Part shown: piece by piece, positions 8,973 to 17,943 of the stretch
Layout of the letters: each line of letters begins with the position of its first letter
Numbering within the stretch: position 1 is the first letter of the stretch
Assembly: GCA_017612555.1 (NCBI GenBank)
Contig: JAGAFR010000034.1
Location: forward strand, 62,001-126,000
Source: Lachnospiraceae bacterium
GTDB lineage: Bacteria > Bacillota > Clostridia > Lachnospirales > Lachnospiraceae
DNA length: 64,000 bases
Direction: 5' to 3'
The notes under the pieces: generated by a model
The model's database searches: none
Told to the model about the DNA's origin: nothing
The model's input: the letters and a program-made list of their open reading frames with translations, nothing else
Made by a program: the position numbers and the translations under genes

Positions 8973-10064
8973 ATGAGTAAAAAAGCACTTATCACAGGCG
9001 TTACCGGACAGGACGGCTCATATCTTGCGGAGTTTCTGCTTGATAAAGGATATGAAGTCTATGGCATGATCAGACGCTCTTCCGTGGATTTTCGTGAGAG
9101 GATCGCACACCTTGAAGGCAAACCGCATTTTCATCTTCGCTACGGTGATCTCAGTGATTCCATGAGTATAGTTGCGGTAGTGGGTTCGGTGAGACCGGAT
9201 GAGATATACAATCTGGCGGCACAGTCGCATGTTCAGGTAAGCTTTGATTCGCCGGAGTTTACCGCTGATATAGATGCAACAGGTGTACTTCGTGTTCTTG
9301 AAGCAGTCAGGAATTGCGGACTTGCGGATACATGCAGGATATACCAGGCGTCCACATCGGAACTGTACGGTAAGGTCGAGGAAGTTCCGCAGAATGAGGA
9401 GACTCCTTTCCATCCTTACAGCCCCTACGCTGTAGCCAAGCAGTACGGATACTGGATCGTGAAGGAGTACAGGGAAGCATACAACATGTACTGTTGCAGC
9501 GGTATCCTGTTCAATCATGAATCGGAGCGGCGTGGCGAAACGTTTGTTACACGTAAGATCACGCTTGCGGCAGCCAGGATAGCTCAGGGCAAGCAGGACA
9601 AGCTGTATCTCGGAAATCTGTCATCACTTCGCGACTGGGGTTATGCCAAGGATTACGTTGAGTGTATGTGGCTGATCCTTCAGCAGGATAAGCCGGATGA
9701 TTTTGTCATAGCTTCGGGCGTGCAGCATTCCGTTAGAGATTTCTGTAAACTGGCATTTCATTATGTCGGTATAGAGCTTGAGTTTACCGGTGAAGGAATG
9801 GATGAGAAGGGTGTAGACAAGGCCACGGGAAGAGTACTTGTTGAGGTGTCGCCTGACTTCTACCGTCCGACCGATGTTGTCAATCTGTTCGGGGATCCTT
9901 CCAAGGCAAAGAGAGTTCTCGGATGGAATCCGCAGTCCACAACATTCGAAGAACTGGTTAAGATAATGGTCGATCATGATATGGAAAAGGTTGCCGTTGA
10001 GCGCGCCGGAGAGCATATCCGCATGAACCTTGAGGAATACCTGGAAAAGGGTGTGGTAAAATGA
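8973..10064 (+). CDS. gmd: GDP-mannose 4,6-dehydratase
   Basis: 363 residues, the usual length. Extended short-chain dehydrogenase fold: NADP-binding [13 protein letters not shown] near the N-terminus, the catalytic Tyr/Lys pair in [12 protein letters not shown] (about residue 150), and the Gmd-specific block [18 protein letters not shown]. It converts GDP-D-mannose to GDP-4-keto-6-deoxymannose. The next gene, overlapping it, is GDP-fucose synthase; the GDP-mannose source (manC) lies 5.7 kb downstream. Confidence 0.97.
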   Translation: MSKKALITGVTGQDGSYLAEFLLDKGYEVYGMIRRSSVDFRERIAHLEGKPHFHLRYGDLSDSMSIVAVVGSVRPDEIYNLAAQSHVQVSFDSPEFTADIDATGVLRVLEAVRNCGLADTCRIYQASTSELYGKVEEVPQNEETPFHPYSPYAVAKQYGYWIVKEYREAYNMYCCSGILFNHESERRGETFVTRKITLAAARIAQGKQDKLYLGNLSSLRDWGYAKDYVECMWLILQQDKPDDFVIASGVQHSVRDFCKLAFHYVGIELEFTGEGMDEKGVDKATGRVLVEVSPDFYRPTDVVNLFGDPSKAKRVLGWNPQSTTFEELVKIMVDHDMEKVAVERAGEHIRMNLEEYLEKGVVK

Positions 10065-11005
10065 TGGAAAAACAAGAAAAGATCTACGTTGCCGGACATC
10101 GCGGCATGGTTGGTTCCGCTATTGTACGGCAACTGGAAAAGCAGGGTTACAACAATATAATAACAAGAACACATAAGGAGCTTGATCTGTGCGATCAGGC
10201 GGCTGTCAGGGCTTTTTTTGAGAAAGAAAAGCCCGATTATGTTTTTCTGGCGGCAGCCAAGGTCGGCGGGATCGCCGCCAATAATGAAGCTTTGGCTGAT
10301 TTTATGTACGAGAACATGGTTCTTGAGATGAACGTTATCCATTCGGCATGGCAGAACGGCTGTAAGAAGCTGGAATTTCTTGGAAGTTCATGCATTTATC
10401 CCAGGATGGCTCCGCAGCCCATGAAGGAGTCGTGTCTCCTTACGAGTGAACTGGAGAAGACCAATGAAGCTTATGCGCTTGCAAAGATATCCGGTCTTAA
10501 GTACTGCGAGTTCCTTAACAGACAGTATGGGACCGACTATATCAGTGTTATGCCGACCAACCTGTACGGACCGAATGATAATTATCATCCGAGACATTCC
10601 CATGTGCTCCCGGCACTTATAAGAAGGTTTCATGAGGCAAAGGAGCAGGGACTTACGGAAGTCACATGCTGGGGTGACGGATCTCCGCTGCGTGAGTTCA
10701 TGTATGTTGATGATCTGGCAGACCTGTGTGTGTTCCTCATGAACAATTACAGCGGAAACGAGACGGTTAATGCGGGAACAGGCAAAGAGATCACGATCAA
10801 GGCTCTTACCGAGCTTGTTGCCAAGGTAATCGGATATACGGGAGAGATCAAGTGGGATCCTTCCATGCCGAACGGAACACCGAGAAAGCTTCTTGATGTA
10901 TCCAAGGCAGCCTCACTCGGATGGACATACAAGACCGAACTGGAGGATGGAATAAGGCTTAGTTACGAGGATTTCCTCAATAATCCCATGAGGGCTGAAC
11001 GCTGA
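10061..11005 (+). CDS. fcl: GDP-L-fucose synthase
   Basis: 314 residues. Starts at the overlapping ATGATG with gmd; the second ATG (10064) is equally possible. Rossmann motif [12 protein letters not shown], catalytic region with the conserved Ser-Cys ([16 protein letters not shown]) and the Tyr/Lys pair in [13 protein letters not shown], plus the [13 protein letters not shown] block characteristic of WcaG. It epimerises C3 and C5 and reduces C4 of GDP-4-keto-6-deoxymannose to yield GDP-L-fucose. A fucosyltransferase of family GT10 is encoded at 51590. Confidence 0.96.
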   Translation: MMEKQEKIYVAGHRGMVGSAIVRQLEKQGYNNIITRTHKELDLCDQAAVRAFFEKEKPDYVFLAAAKVGGIAANNEALADFMYENMVLEMNVIHSAWQNGCKKLEFLGSSCIYPRMAPQPMKESCLLTSELEKTNEAYALAKISGLKYCEFLNRQYGTDYISVMPTNLYGPNDNYHPRHSHVLPALIRRFHEAKEQGLTEVTCWGDGSPLREFMYVDDLADLCVFLMNNYSGNETVNAGTGKEITIKALTELVAKVIGYTGEIKWDPSMPNGTPRKLLDVSKAASLGWTYKTELEDGIRLSYEDFLNNPMRAER

Positions 11006-11053
11006 ATACTTTATGATAATAGTAACAGCGGACTAAAGAATTAGGAGGGTGTT

Positions 11054-12298
11054 TTGGTTTTACTGTATATTGATCCCGGAACCGGGAGCATGCTGTTTTC
11101 CGTACTATTGGGCATATTCATGGCAGTTTTCTTCGCCTTGCGTAAAGTATGGATCAGGGTTAAAGCATTGTTTCTGGGAGGAAAAGCTGAGAAGATATCG
11201 AAAGATAAAATTCCTGTTGTGATATTTACCGACAGTAAGAGATACTGGACTATTTTTCACCCTATATGTGATGAACTTGAAAGAAGAGGGATCAGAACGG
11301 AGTATTGGACGGAATCCGAAGACGATCCTGCATTTGATTTTCAGTATGATCATATAACAGCCCGGTATATCGGAAATCTTAATAAAGCGATAACAAAATT
11401 GAATATCATGAACGCATACATCTGCCTTTCAACAACGCCCGGACTTGAAGTATATCAATGGAAAAGGTCAAAGTATACGGATGAATATATACATATATGG
11501 CATTCTGCCAGCAGCGGACTGTTATACAGGATGTTTGGTACCGACTGGTATGATGTTTTGATGCTTCCGGGTGATTTTATCGAAGAAAATCTGAGAAAAC
11601 TCGAAAAAATGCGCCATATGCCGCCTAAGTTAATGCTTAAGACGGGCCTTCCTTATTTTGATGTTATGGATCAGGAGGTCAGATCCAGGACATTTGAGAG
11701 AGCGGATGTAACCACGGTTCTTGTTGCACCTACATGGGGTGTGAACAGCCTGTTTAATCAACTGGGTGATGAGTTGATAGACAGGCTTATTGAGACGGGA
11801 TATAACATTATCATCCGTCCTCATCCGCAATCATATACAGCGGAGGCTGATCTAATCGACAGATTAAAGAAAAAATATCCGGAGAACGAGAATCTTCACT
11901 GGAATTCCGATAATGATAATTTGAATGTCCTTGGCAGTTCGGATATCATGATATCGGACCATTCCGCAGTTGTATATGACTACACGATAATATTTGATAA
12001 ACCGGTAATATACTCACTTGTTGAATTTAACAAAGATCCGTATGATGCATGGTGGATCGAAGAAGATCCCAAGATAGTGACGATACTTCCGGAAATGGCA
12101 GTGGAGATCAAACAGAAAGACCTGCCAAATCTCAAAAGTATTATTGATAGTGCGCTTACAGACACGGAGAAAGCAAAAGGCAGGGCATATGCAAGAGAAC
12201 ACTTCTGGTATAATCATGGACAGGGCGCAGAGAAGTGTGTTGATTATATTGAGAACAGGATCAATGAATTGATCGAAAGTCAGGAAAAGGTTGTCTGA
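11054..12298 (+). CDS. TagF/TagB-like CDP-glycerol glycerophosphotransferase family protein
   Basis: 414 residues. TTG start at 11054 is fixed by AGGAGG at 11043-11048. The N-terminus is one membrane helix after the segment LLYIDPGTGSMLFSVLLG. The rest matches the GT-B-like CDP-glycerol phosphotransferase fold: YIHIWHSASSGLLYR in the middle, VAPTWGV, NIIIRPHPQS (about residue 255) and SDIMISDHSAVVYDY (about residue 297), where the His and Ser residues are conserved. Enzymes of this family polymerise or attach glycerol-, ribitol- or sugar-phosphates. The substrate is unknown; a nucleotidyltransferase gene follows almost immediately and may make the activated donor. Confidence 0.8.
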   Translation: MVLLYIDPGTGSMLFSVLLGIFMAVFFALRKVWIRVKALFLGGKAEKISKDKIPVVIFTDSKRYWTIFHPICDELERRGIRTEYWTESEDDPAFDFQYDHITARYIGNLNKAITKLNIMNAYICLSTTPGLEVYQWKRSKYTDEYIHIWHSASSGLLYRMFGTDWYDVLMLPGDFIEENLRKLEKMRHMPPKLMLKTGLPYFDVMDQEVRSRTFERADVTTVLVAPTWGVNSLFNQLGDELIDRLIETGYNIIIRPHPQSYTAEADLIDRLKKKYPENENLHWNSDNDNLNVLGSSDIMISDHSAVVYDYTIIFDKPVIYSLVEFNKDPYDAWWIEEDPKIVTILPEMAVEIKQKDLPNLKSIIDSALTDTEKAKGRAYAREHFWYNHGQGAEKCVDYIENRINELIESQEKVV

Positions 12299-12311
12299 TA
12301 AGGAGGATGAG

Positions 12312-13052
12312 ATGCAGGCGATAATTCTCGCTGCCGGTATGGGAAAACGGCTTAAAGAGTACACACAGGATAATACAAAGTGTATGGTCAAAGTAAACGG
12401 CGTGACCATGATTGAGAGACTTCTCAGACAGTTGGACGACAGACGTCTTGACAGGATCATTATAGTAGTCGGTTATGAAGGCCGGAAATTGGAAGACTAT
12501 GTAAGAACACTCGGGATTGCAACCGATGTGGAGTTTGTTAACAACCCGATATACGATAAGACAAATAATATTTATTCACTGGCACTTGCTAAGGATTTTT
12601 TGCTGGAGGATGATACGGTCCTATTTGAATCGGATCTGATCTTTGAGGACAGGATAATATCAGCTGTATTTGAAGACAGCAGAGATACATTGGCGGTTGT
12701 TGCCAAATATGAGCCATGGATGGATGGCACATGCGTTATGTTCAGGGATGACGGAATGATCACACGTTTTATCCCCAAGAAGGACTATGACAGGTCTGAG
12801 ATTGACAAGTATTACAAAACCGTGAACGTATATAAACTCGGTAAAGAGTTTTCGCGCAGGTATTATGTTCCTTTTATGGACGCATATCGGCATGCGCTCG
12901 GTGAGAATGAGTATTATGAGCAGGTTTTTCGTATCATAACAATGCTTGATGAACCGCTGATGGGTGCGTTATGTCTCAAAGATGAAAAGTGGTATGAGAT
13001 CGATAACGCTGAGGATCTTGCGAATGCATCAAGAATATTTGAAGGAATATAG
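12312..13052 (+). CDS. LicC-like nucleotidyltransferase (NTP-transferase fold)
   Basis: About 246 residues from ATG 12312, chosen because AGGAGG lies at 12301-12306; an upstream in-frame ATG at 12291 lacks such a site. N-terminal signature LAAGMGKRLKEYTQDNTKCM with the Lys of the pyrophosphorylase motif, then VVGYEGRKLEDYV and the metal-binding FESDLIFED region (about residue 100). It resembles LicC and related CTP:phosphocholine or CTP:phospho-polyol cytidylyltransferases. Between a TagF-like transferase and a phosphatase-fold membrane enzyme, activation of a phospho-alcohol is the best inference. The nucleotide and substrate cannot be read from sequence. Confidence 0.75.
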   Translation: MQAIILAAGMGKRLKEYTQDNTKCMVKVNGVTMIERLLRQLDDRRLDRIIIVVGYEGRKLEDYVRTLGIATDVEFVNNPIYDKTNNIYSLALAKDFLLEDDTVLFESDLIFEDRIISAVFEDSRDTLAVVAKYEPWMDGTCVMFRDDGMITRFIPKKDYDRSEIDKYYKTVNVYKLGKEFSRRYYVPFMDAYRHALGENEYYEQVFRIITMLDEPLMGALCLKDEKWYEIDNAEDLANASRIFEGI

Positions 13053-13060
13053 GTTTATTT

Positions 13061-15769
13061 ATGGGAAGTTATTTATACGCATTGATCATATATCCTCTTG
13101 AGATGTTCATAGAGACGGTGTTCTCCATATCTATGGAGATGGTGCCGAGTGCAGGATATGCCATCATATTTGTCAGCCTGGCAGTCCAGCTTTTGGTACT
13201 TCCGCTGTATAAACGTGCGGATGAGCTGCAGCAGGAGGAGAGGGACCGTCAGAAGGAGATGGCCCCTGCGGTTAAGCATATCAAGAAGACATTCAAGGGC
13301 GATGAGCGAGTGATGATGCTCTCTATGTATTATCGGTTTGAGAATTATCACTCATATCACCAACTCAAGGGAATCCTTCCCCTTCTTCTTCAGATACCTT
13401 TCTTTATGGCTGCATACAATTTCCTTTCAGAGTGCTCGGCGCTTGACGGAGCATCATTTTATTTTCTGAGGGATATGGGTAAACCCGATGGAATGATCAC
13501 TGTTGCAGGTATAGCAATTAATGTTATGCCTATTTTGATGACTCTTATAAATATCATTTCAGGAGCTATATATACAAGAGGATTGGGATTAAAGGATAAG
13601 CTCCAGTTATACATAACTGCAGGCATATTTCTCGTTATTCTTTATGATTCTCCGTCGGGACTGGTCTTTTATTGGACGCTGAATAATCTGTTTTCACTTG
13701 CCAAGAATATATTCATGAAGATCGTGAAACGCCCTCGCCCCATAATAGGCGTTTTGTCGCTTCTTTTTGTCTGTGCATACTGCTTTAAGTGCTATACATA
13801 CGGAAGATGGTCGGAGCCCGAGGGAAGGATCACGATGATCCTGATCTTTGCTATCGGAACTCTCCCATTATTGGGACTGTTGCTCGACAAGGTTCGTAAG
13901 AACAGGGATGAAGAGGGCGTAACCGCTGAGGAGAAATCGGTATTCCTCCTGTCGTCGATCGTTACGGCGCTGACAGTCGGGGCACTGATCCCTATCGTCA
14001 CGATCGCATCCTCACCTGCTGAGTTTGTCGTAAGAGGCTACTATGTTAATCCTGTGGTCCATGCAATATATCCGATCATTGTGGCAACAGGGATATTCGT
14101 GTTGTGGGGTAATATACTACGTGCCTTTAATTCATCAAGATCGCAAAAGGTAATGTGTTTTGCCATGTTTGGAATATCCGCATGTGTTCTTGTGAATTCG
14201 CAGTTTTTCAGAAAAAACCTGAATAACATGTCTGTCCACATGCAGTATAACAGGTTACTGGATATCACAACGCAGCAAAAGCTGGTTAATGCGGCTGTGC
14301 TGATGGGGGTTCTGCTTGTCTGTTACGGCATATATAAATACAACAAAAGAACAGTTGGGGGATTATGTATTTCTCTCATGGCGGTTGTTGTGTTCATGAC
14401 CGGATATAATGTAGTGAAGATTCAGAGGGCCGTTAACAATACGGCGCATATTAAGGATAATGAATACTATACACAAAGCGATGCTCATTTTACACTTGAC
14501 AAAAGAGGCGATAACGTCGTTGTGATCATGCTGGACCGTGCTCTGGGACAGTATGTTCCGTACATATTCAATGAACGACCTGAACTGGCTGATGTTTTTT
14601 CGGGCTTTACGTTTTATCCCAATACCATCACCTATGGACCACATACGTTGACAGGCGCACCTGCACTTATGGGTGGATACGAGTATACAACATATAACGT
14701 GAAAGACATGGTCGATGATGAGTATAAGGATTTCAGGTTAAGTAGTATAAATGTTATGCCGACGATCTTTTCGGAGAATGGATATAAATGCTCGGTGTTA
14801 GACCCGCCGATAAGTCCGGGAAACGAGGGATTGGAAGACTATTACAAGGGTATTTCCACGGATATAGATGCGTATTATGCTGATGGAGTGATGAGAACAG
14901 CTGAAGAGGCAAAGAGAGACTATGACTATTTTGCAGGAATCGCAAAAAAAACTTATATAAAACACAGTTTGTTCTTGGCAGCACCGCAGTTTATCCGCCT
15001 TTGGATCTATGATGATGGACAGTATCACTTGCAAACGAAAGTAGATGAAAGATTAACATTAAGAGGCCACGTAAGTGAATTGGATAAACTCAGTGAAATG
15101 ACGTCAGTGACGGATAAGGGAACCGGGACATATACATTTATCTGCAATCTGACGCCGCATTGTATTAATGCCGATCTTCAGATGCCGGACTACACACTGG
15201 AGGATACAGTGGATAATTCACCATATCTTGATGAATGGAGAAACACACTTGATAGTACTCCGGGAAACAGGAAGATAAATATGTATACGGACTGGGCAAT
15301 ACAGTCTTATGAAGTGAACATGACCTGTTATCTTCGCATTGCGGAATGGATAAAGTATCTGAAAGATAATGATCTGTATGACAATACCCGCATCATTCTC
15401 GTATCGGATCACGGTTTCTATTATTTCGCATTTGATGATATGATGTTTGATAAGGGGGATGGCGTGATAGATCTTGAGAGAATGACCCCTCTTCTGATGG
15501 TAAAGGATTTTGGCGACGGACAGTTTTCCACATCTGATGAGTTCATGACAAATGCGGATGTTCCGACGATCGCAATGAATGGGCTGATAGAAGACCCGGT
15601 TAATCCGAACACAGGCAAGCAAATATCGGATGCTCAGAAGCATGAACGTGAGCAGTATGTTTTTGACGATGATGACTGGTTATCGGTTCATGATGATATC
15701 TATGATCTGAATAACTGGAAGGTAGAAGAAATAGAATTTAAAAACAAGGAACTTATGATGAGCGATTGA
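13061..15769 (+). CDS. Fusion of a YidC/Oxa1-like membrane domain with an alkaline-phosphatase-fold (LtaS/sulfatase-like) domain
   Basis: 902 residues. Residues 1 to about 225 look like YidC/Oxa1: a helix with SLAVQLLVLPLYKR, a charged hairpin (KEMAPAVKHIKKTFKGDE), then LKGILPLLLQIPFFMAAYN. Residues about 225-455 add roughly seven hydrophobic helices. From about 485 an extracytoplasmic alkaline-phosphatase-superfamily domain begins: metal Asp in VVVIMLDRALG (about 491), the likely Thr nucleophile in PHTLTGAPALMGG (about 528-531), NLTPHC (about 698) and the second metal site ILVSDHGFYYF (about 782). That domain transfers phosphoglycerol or phosphoethanolamine in LtaS-type enzymes. Both parts are in one uninterrupted frame. 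It follows the LicC-like gene by 8 bases. The YidC part may insert proteins or may be recruited for lipid substrate handling. Confidence 0.82.
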   Translation: MGSYLYALIIYPLEMFIETVFSISMEMVPSAGYAIIFVSLAVQLLVLPLYKRADELQQEERDRQKEMAPAVKHIKKTFKGDERVMMLSMYYRFENYHSYHQLKGILPLLLQIPFFMAAYNFLSECSALDGASFYFLRDMGKPDGMITVAGIAINVMPILMTLINIISGAIYTRGLGLKDKLQLYITAGIFLVILYDSPSGLVFYWTLNNLFSLAKNIFMKIVKRPRPIIGVLSLLFVCAYCFKCYTYGRWSEPEGRITMILIFAIGTLPLLGLLLDKVRKNRDEEGVTAEEKSVFLLSSIVTALTVGALIPIVTIASSPAEFVVRGYYVNPVVHAIYPIIVATGIFVLWGNILRAFNSSRSQKVMCFAMFGISACVLVNSQFFRKNLNNMSVHMQYNRLLDITTQQKLVNAAVLMGVLLVCYGIYKYNKRTVGGLCISLMAVVVFMTGYNVVKIQRAVNNTAHIKDNEYYTQSDAHFTLDKRGDNVVVIMLDRALGQYVPYIFNERPELADVFSGFTFYPNTITYGPHTLTGAPALMGGYEYTTYNVKDMVDDEYKDFRLSSINVMPTIFSENGYKCSVLDPPISPGNEGLEDYYKGISTDIDAYYADGVMRTAEEAKRDYDYFAGIAKKTYIKHSLFLAAPQFIRLWIYDDGQYHLQTKVDERLTLRGHVSELDKLSEMTSVTDKGTGTYTFICNLTPHCINADLQMPDYTLEDTVDNSPYLDEWRNTLDSTPGNRKINMYTDWAIQSYEVNMTCYLRIAEWIKYLKDNDLYDNTRIILVSDHGFYYFAFDDMMFDKGDGVIDLERMTPLLMVKDFGDGQFSTSDEFMTNADVPTIAMNGLIEDPVNPNTGKQISDAQKHEREQYVFDDDDWLSVHDDIYDLNNWKVEEIEFKNKELMMSD

Positions 15770-15816
15770 TCATTCATCGCGGAAGAACCAAATAACTATC
15801 AGGAGAATAAAACAAA

Positions 15817-17169
15817 GTGAACATTATTCTGTTATCCGGCGGCTCGGGCAAGCGCCTGTGGCCGCTTTCCAATGACATAAGATCCAAACAGTTCATCAAG
15901 ATATTCAAAAAGGATGACGGGACATACGAATCTATGGTTCAGCGGATGTACCGTCAGATCAAGGCTGTGGATCCGACGGCAACCGTGACTATCGCAACGA
16001 GCAGGACACAGGTTTCTGCAATCAATAATCAGCTTGGCGAGGATGTGGGCATATCGATAGAACCGTGCAGGAGAGATACCTTCCCTGCGATAGCACTTGC
16101 AACAGCGTATCTTGCGGATGTGATGCATGTTCCGACTGACGAGGCGGTTGTGGTCTGCCCTGTCGACCCGTACGTTGAGGATGATTACTTCGCGGCCCTG
16201 AAGACACTGTGCGATCGTGCTGCCGCGGGATCCGCAAACCTCGTTCTGATGGGAATGGAACCGACATATCCCAGTGAAAAGTACGGTTACATTATGACAC
16301 GTATTTGCGAAGCAGATGCGTGTCAAGGCGACGCCGACAAAGTCGGTGTTGGGACTGCGACTTTTTCATCTGTTAAGGAATTTAAAGAGAAACCTGACCT
16401 TGAAACCGCTAAGAAATACCTTGAGCAGGGAGCACTCTGGAACGGGGGTGTGTTCGCATATAAGCTCTCTTATGTGCTCGACAAGGCAAAAGAGATCATA
16501 GGTTTTTGTGATTATAAGAGTTTGTTTGATAAGTATGATACGCTGACGAAGATATCTTTTGACTATGCTGTTGTTGAAAAGGAAGACAATATTGAGGTCA
16601 TGAGGTTTTCCGGGCAGTGGAAGGATCTCGGAACATGGAATACGCTTTCTGAGGCCATGGAGGAGCCGTCCATAGGTGAAGCCATTCTTAACGATAAGTG
16701 TGAAGACGTTCATGTGATAAATGAACTGAACGTTCCGATACTCGCCATGGGAATAAAGAACGCCGTAATATGTGCATCCGCCCAGGGAATACTTGTATCG
16801 GACAAGGAGCAGTCAAGTTATATCAAGCCATTTGTTGATAAGATCGATCAACAGATCATGTTCTCGGAAAAGAGCTGGGGAAGCTACCGGGTAATAGAGG
16901 TTGAAGAAGGTAGTATGACGGTTATGGTCACGCTGAATCCCGGACATGGGATGCATTATCACTCCCATAAACTCAGGGATGAGGTTTGGACAGTCATATC
17001 CGGCAACGGAACAGCAACGATCGATGATGTTGAGACTAAGATAAAAGTCGGAGACGTTCTTACGATGAAGGCAGGACAGAAGCATAAGGTTGTTGCCGAT
17101 ACCGAGCTGAAGCTGATCGAAGTACAGATCGGAGACGAGATAAGCGTACAGGATAAGGAGAAACATTAG
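15817..17169 (+). CDS. manC: Mannose-1-phosphate guanylyltransferase with C-terminal cupin
   Basis: 450 residues; GTG start after an AGGAG site. N-terminal pyrophosphorylase motif LSGGSGKRLWPLSNDIRSKQF, the VVCPVDPYVEDDYF metal region, KEFKEKPD and WNGGVF substrate motifs. Residues about 345-450 form a cupin (GMHYHSHKLRDEVWTVISG), as in bifunctional mannose-6-phosphate isomerase/guanylyltransferases. It supplies GDP-mannose for gmd/fcl. Between YGYIMT and KEFKEKPD there is an unusually long loop of about 20 extra residues (16305-16365) with a small palindrome. Confidence 0.93.
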   Translation: MNIILLSGGSGKRLWPLSNDIRSKQFIKIFKKDDGTYESMVQRMYRQIKAVDPTATVTIATSRTQVSAINNQLGEDVGISIEPCRRDTFPAIALATAYLADVMHVPTDEAVVVCPVDPYVEDDYFAALKTLCDRAAAGSANLVLMGMEPTYPSEKYGYIMTRICEADACQGDADKVGVGTATFSSVKEFKEKPDLETAKKYLEQGALWNGGVFAYKLSYVLDKAKEIIGFCDYKSLFDKYDTLTKISFDYAVVEKEDNIEVMRFSGQWKDLGTWNTLSEAMEEPSIGEAILNDKCEDVHVINELNVPILAMGIKNAVICASAQGILVSDKEQSSYIKPFVDKIDQQIMFSEKSWGSYRVIEVEEGSMTVMVTLNPGHGMHYHSHKLRDEVWTVISGNGTATIDDVETKIKVGDVLTMKAGQKHKVVADTELKLIEVQIGDEISVQDKEKH

Positions 17170-17943
17170 ATGAAAGTAGTTATCTTAGCCGGCGGATACG
17201 GAACAAGGATAAGCGAAGAGAGTCATCTTCGCCCGAAGCCGATGATCGAGATCGGCGAGAAGCCTATATTGTGGCATATCATGAAGGGATACAGCGCAAG
17301 AGGGTATAATGATTTTATCATCTGCTGCGGGTACAAACAGCACATGATAAAGGACTGGTTTGCGGATTATTATCTCTACAACTGTGATGTAACCTTTGAT
17401 TTTACGCAGGAAAATCATATGACCGTGCATAATAACGAGTCTGAGCCGTGGCGGGTTACTCTTGTGGATACCGGTATCGATACGATGACAGGCGGCAGGA
17501 TAAAGCGTGTGCAGAAATATGTCGGGGATGAGACTTTCATGCTGACATACGGTGATGCGGTTTCGGATATAGATCCCAATGAACTGCTTAAATATCACAA
17601 GAGTCACGGAAAGCTTGCAACGGTAACAGCGATCGCAGTCGATCAGCGATTTGGCGTGCTGGAGATGAACAGGGATAATGAGATAACATCTTTCCGTGAG
17701 AAGCAATCGGTTGACAATTCACGTATCAGCGGTGGGTTTATGGTGCTGGATGCGAAAGTATTTGATTATATCGAGGGTGATGAGACCGTGTTTGAAAAGG
17801 GTCCGATGATGAAACTGGCAGCGGAGGGAAATCTTATGGGATACTGCTATGACGGGTTCTGGCAGTGCATGGATACAAAGCGTGAGAAGGACCGCCTCGA
17901 AGAGATGTGGGATTCCGGAAAGGCACCGTGGAAATGCTGGTAA
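17170..17943 (+). CDS. rfbF: Glucose-1-phosphate cytidylyltransferase
   Basis: 257 residues, the family length. Signature LAGGYGTRISEESHLRPKPM at the N-terminus distinguishes it from thymidylyl- and uridylyltransferases; IICCGYKQHMIKDWF and the metal-binding TYGDAVSDID follow, and the C-terminal WQCMDTKREKDRLEEMW is typical of RfbF/DdhA. It makes CDP-glucose, the entry to CDP-3,6-dideoxyhexoses. Starts one base after the manC stop. The partner CDP-glucose 4,6-dehydratase is not found in the window. Confidence 0.95.
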   Translation: MKVVILAGGYGTRISEESHLRPKPMIEIGEKPILWHIMKGYSARGYNDFIICCGYKQHMIKDWFADYYLYNCDVTFDFTQENHMTVHNNESEPWRVTLVDTGIDTMTGGRIKRVQKYVGDETFMLTYGDAVSDIDPNELLKYHKSHGKLATVTAIAVDQRFGVLEMNRDNEITSFREKQSVDNSRISGGFMVLDAKVFDYIEGDETVFEKGPMMKLAAEGNLMGYCYDGFWQCMDTKREKDRLEEMWDSGKAPWKCW

